Part shown: positions 61,494-64,000 of the stretch, in pieces
How the letters are laid out: each line of letters starts with the position of its first letter
Position numbering within the stretch: position 1 is the stretch's first letter
Assembly (NCBI GenBank): GCA_963978545.1
Contig: OZ021722.1
Location: 107,212,442-107,276,441, forward strand
Origin: Linyphia triangularis
Taxonomy: Eukaryota; Arthropoda; Arachnida; Araneae; Linyphiidae
Length of the DNA stretch: 64,000 nucleotides
Direction of reading: 5' to 3'
Translations under genes and position numbers: made by a program
The notes under the pieces: model-generated
What the model was told of the DNA's origin: nothing
The model's database searches: none
The model's input: only the letters and a program-made list of their open reading frames with translations

Positions 61494-64000
61494 GTCTGAT
61501 AAATGAGATAAAAAAAGAATTAGGCTTCTATATCAAGTATTTTCTGAGAAAAAGGTACATGAGTAATGAAAAATGTACATGAGTAATGAAAAATGTCGTT
61601 TTGAGATAAATGCATTTTAAAGAAAAGCTTATTTACACTAATAGTTCATAATTTTATCGTCAAAAAATTATTAAAAATACTTCTAAATGAGATCTCTGAG
61701 AAAAAGGTACTTGAGTAATGAAAAATGTCGTTTTGAGATAAATGCATTTTAAAGAAAAGCTTATTTACACTAATAGTTCATAATTTTATCGTCAAAAAAT
61801 TATTAAAAATACTTCTAAATGAGATCTCTGAGAAAAAGGTACTTGAGTAATGAAAAATGTCGTTTTGAGATAAATGCATTTTAAAGAAAAGCTTATTTAC
61901 ACTAATAGTTCATAATTTTATCGTCAAAAAATTATTAAAAATACTTCTAAATGAGATCTCTGAGAAAAAGGTACTTGAGTAATGAAAAATGTCGTTTTGA
62001 GATAAATGCATTTTAAAGAAAAGCTTATTTACACTAATAGTTCATAATTTTATCGTCAAAAAATTATTAAAAATACTTCTAAATGAGATCTCTGAGAAAA
62101 AGGTACTTGAGTAATGAAAAATGTCGTTTTGAGATAAATGCATTTTAAAGAAAAGCTTATTTACACTAATAGTTCATAATTTTATCGTCAAAAAATTATT
62201 AAAAATACTTCTAAATGAGATCTCTGAGAAAAAGGTACTTGAGTAATGAAAAATGTCGTTTTGAGATAAATGCATTTTAAAGAAAAGCTTATTTACACTA
62301 ATAGTTCATAATTTTATCGTCAAAAAATTATTAAAAATACTTCTAAATGTGATCTCTGAGAAAAAGGTACTTGAGTAATGAAAAATGTCGTTTTGAGATA
62401 AATGCATTTTAAAGAAAAGCTTATTTACACTAATAGTTCATAATTTTATCGTCAAAAAATTATTAAAAATACTTCTAAATGTGATCTCTGAGAAAAAGGT
62501 ACTTGAGTAATGAAAAATGTCGTTTTGAGATAAATGCATTTTAAAGAAAAGCTTATTTACACTAATAGTTCATAATTTTACCGTCAAAAAATTATTAAAA
62601 ATACTTCTAAATGAGATCTCTGAGAAAAAGGTACTTGAGTAATGAAAAATGTCGTTTTGAGATAAATGCATTTTAAAGAAAAGCTTATTTACACTAATAG
62701 TTCATAATTTTACCGTCAAAAAATTATTAAAAATACTTCTAAATGAGATCTCTGAGAAAAAGGTACTTGAGTAATGAAAAATGTCGTTTTGAGATAAATG
62801 CATTTTGAAAAAAAGCTTATTTACACTAATAGTTCATAATTTTATCGTCAAAAAATTATTAAAAATACTTCTAAATGAGATCTCTGAGAAAAAGGTACTT
62901 GAGTAATGAAAAATGTCGTTTTGAGATAAATGCATTTTAAAGAAAAGCTTATTTACACTAATAGTTCATAATTTTACCGTCAAAAAATTATTAAAAATAC
63001 TTCTAAATGAGATCTCTGAGAAAAAGGTACTTGAGTAATGAAAAATGTCGTTTTGAGATAAATGCATTTTAAAGAAAAGCTTATTTACACTAATAGTTCA
63101 TAATTTTACCGTCAAAAAATTATTAAAAATACTTCTAAATGAGATCTCTGAGAAAAAAGTACTTGAGTAATGAAAAATGTCGTTTTGAGATAAATGCATT
63201 TTAAAGAAAAGCTTATTTACACTAATAGTTCATAATTTTACCGTCAAAAAATTATTAAAAATACTTCTAAATGAGATCTCTGAGAAAAAGGTACTTGAGT
63301 AATGAAAAATGTCGTTTTGAGATAAATGCATTTTGAAGAAAAGCTTATTTACACTAATAGTTCATAATTTTACCGTCAAAAAATTATTAAAAATACTTCT
63401 AAATGAGATCTCTGAGAAAAAGGTACTTGAGTAATGAAAAATGTCGTTTTGAGATAAATGCATTTTAAAGAAAAGCTTATTTACACTAATAGTTCATAAT
63501 TTTATCGTCAAAAAATTATTAAAAATACTTCTAAATGAGATCTCTGAGAAAAAGGTACTTGAGTAATGAAAAATGTCGTTTTGAGATAAATGCATTTTGA
63601 AGAAAAGCTTATTTACACTAATAGTTCATAATTTTACCGTCAAAAAATTATTAAAAATACTTCTAAATGAGATCTCTGAGAAAAAGGTACTTGAGTAATG
63701 AAAAATGTCGTTTTGAGATAAATGCATTTTAAAGAAAAGCTTATTTACACTAATAGTTCATAATTTTATCGTCAAAAAATTATTAAAAATACTTCTAAAT
63801 GAGATCTCTGAGAAAAAGGTACTTGAGTAATGAAAAATGTCATTTTGAGATAAATGCATTTTGAAGAAAAGCTTATTTACAATAATAGTTCATAATTTTA
63901 TCGTCAAAAAATTATTAAAAATACTTCTAAATGAGATCTCTGAGAAAAAGGTACTTGAGTAATGAAAAATGTCGTTTTGAGATAAATGCATTTTGAAGAA
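61494..64000. repeat. 132-bp satellite array derived from a MITE arm
   Basis: From 61541 a unit of exactly 132 bp (GATCTCTGAGAAAAAGGTAC, GAAAAATGTCGTTTTGAG, GCTTATTTACACTAATAGTT, TTATTAAAAATACTTCTAAA) repeats about 18 times and runs off the window. Units differ at a few sites (ATCG/ACCG, AAAG/GAAG, GAGA/GTGA). The unit is the reverse complement of the left arm of TTAA family 3 (355-500). The first stretch, 61494-61540, is still ordinary family-3 sequence. Confidence 0.95.

Noticed and set aside
61541..64000. CRISPR-like array
   Set aside because: The 132-bp units are repeated whole with no unique spacers; it is a eukaryotic satellite.

Overview
This window is AT-rich eukaryotic DNA, most likely from an arthropod and probably a spider. 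That guess rests on the protein styles of the retroelement remnants (Gypsy gag with a CWYH-type knuckle, LINE RNase H, Helitron N-terminus with an LEADRLRHA repeat) and on the mix of TTAA elements, hAT, Tc1/mariner, Helitrons and tRNA-derived SINEs. I see no intact cellular gene, no rRNA or true tRNA gene, no operon and no CRISPR array. It reads as a gene desert assembled almost entirely from mobile elements, many of them nested, plus micro-, mini- and satellite repeats.

Layout. 0-10 kb: a TTAA element split by a SINE, a 31-bp minisatellite, a 5'-truncated LINE, palindromic MITEs (called here MITE-A and MITE-B), a 26-bp minisatellite carrying a second SINE family, and two TTAA elements fused head to head. 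10.5-13.1 kb: a decayed Tc1/mariner element whose transposase is split by MITE-A, which in turn carries MITE-B at its end. 14.3-15.1 kb: a 117-bp tandem repeat with a partly open frame. 18.3-20 kb: a hAT element with an 8-bp target duplication, a nested pogo-like MITE and a long AAAT microsatellite. 21.4-23 kb: a 119-bp tandem repeat and a solo LTR split by a Harbinger-like MITE. 24.5-28.4 kb: TTAA elements, a decayed multicopy gene split by a 9-bp-TSD MITE, and a LINE tail. 29.7-36.6 kb: an AAAT-expanded dispersed repeat, a second hAT, a LINE with an RNase H domain, a TTAA element, MITE-A and another LINE remnant. 38-48.3 kb: further MITEs, two short Helitrons, a SINE and a TTAA element. 50-53.2 kb: a solo LTR, TTAA elements and a Helitron relic.

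53.3-61.5 kb holds a Gypsy (Ty3-like) LTR retrotransposon on the minus strand. It is bounded by about 98% identical LTRs and a perfect AAGT duplication. It is dead: there is a nonsense codon and frameshift in gag, an altered protease active site, an internal deletion removing the protease C-terminus and RT N-terminus, a GC-rich 343-bp insertion in RNase H, and two tandem Helitrons inserted exactly at the gag start codon. The integrase frame is still long and open.

61.5-64 kb, running off the window, is a 132-bp satellite array whose unit is the inner arm of the TTAA element into which the Gypsy had inserted. The window therefore records a MITE turning into a satellite. Relative ages can be read from the nesting. 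Superfamily assignments of non-coding elements rest on target-site duplications and termini only.
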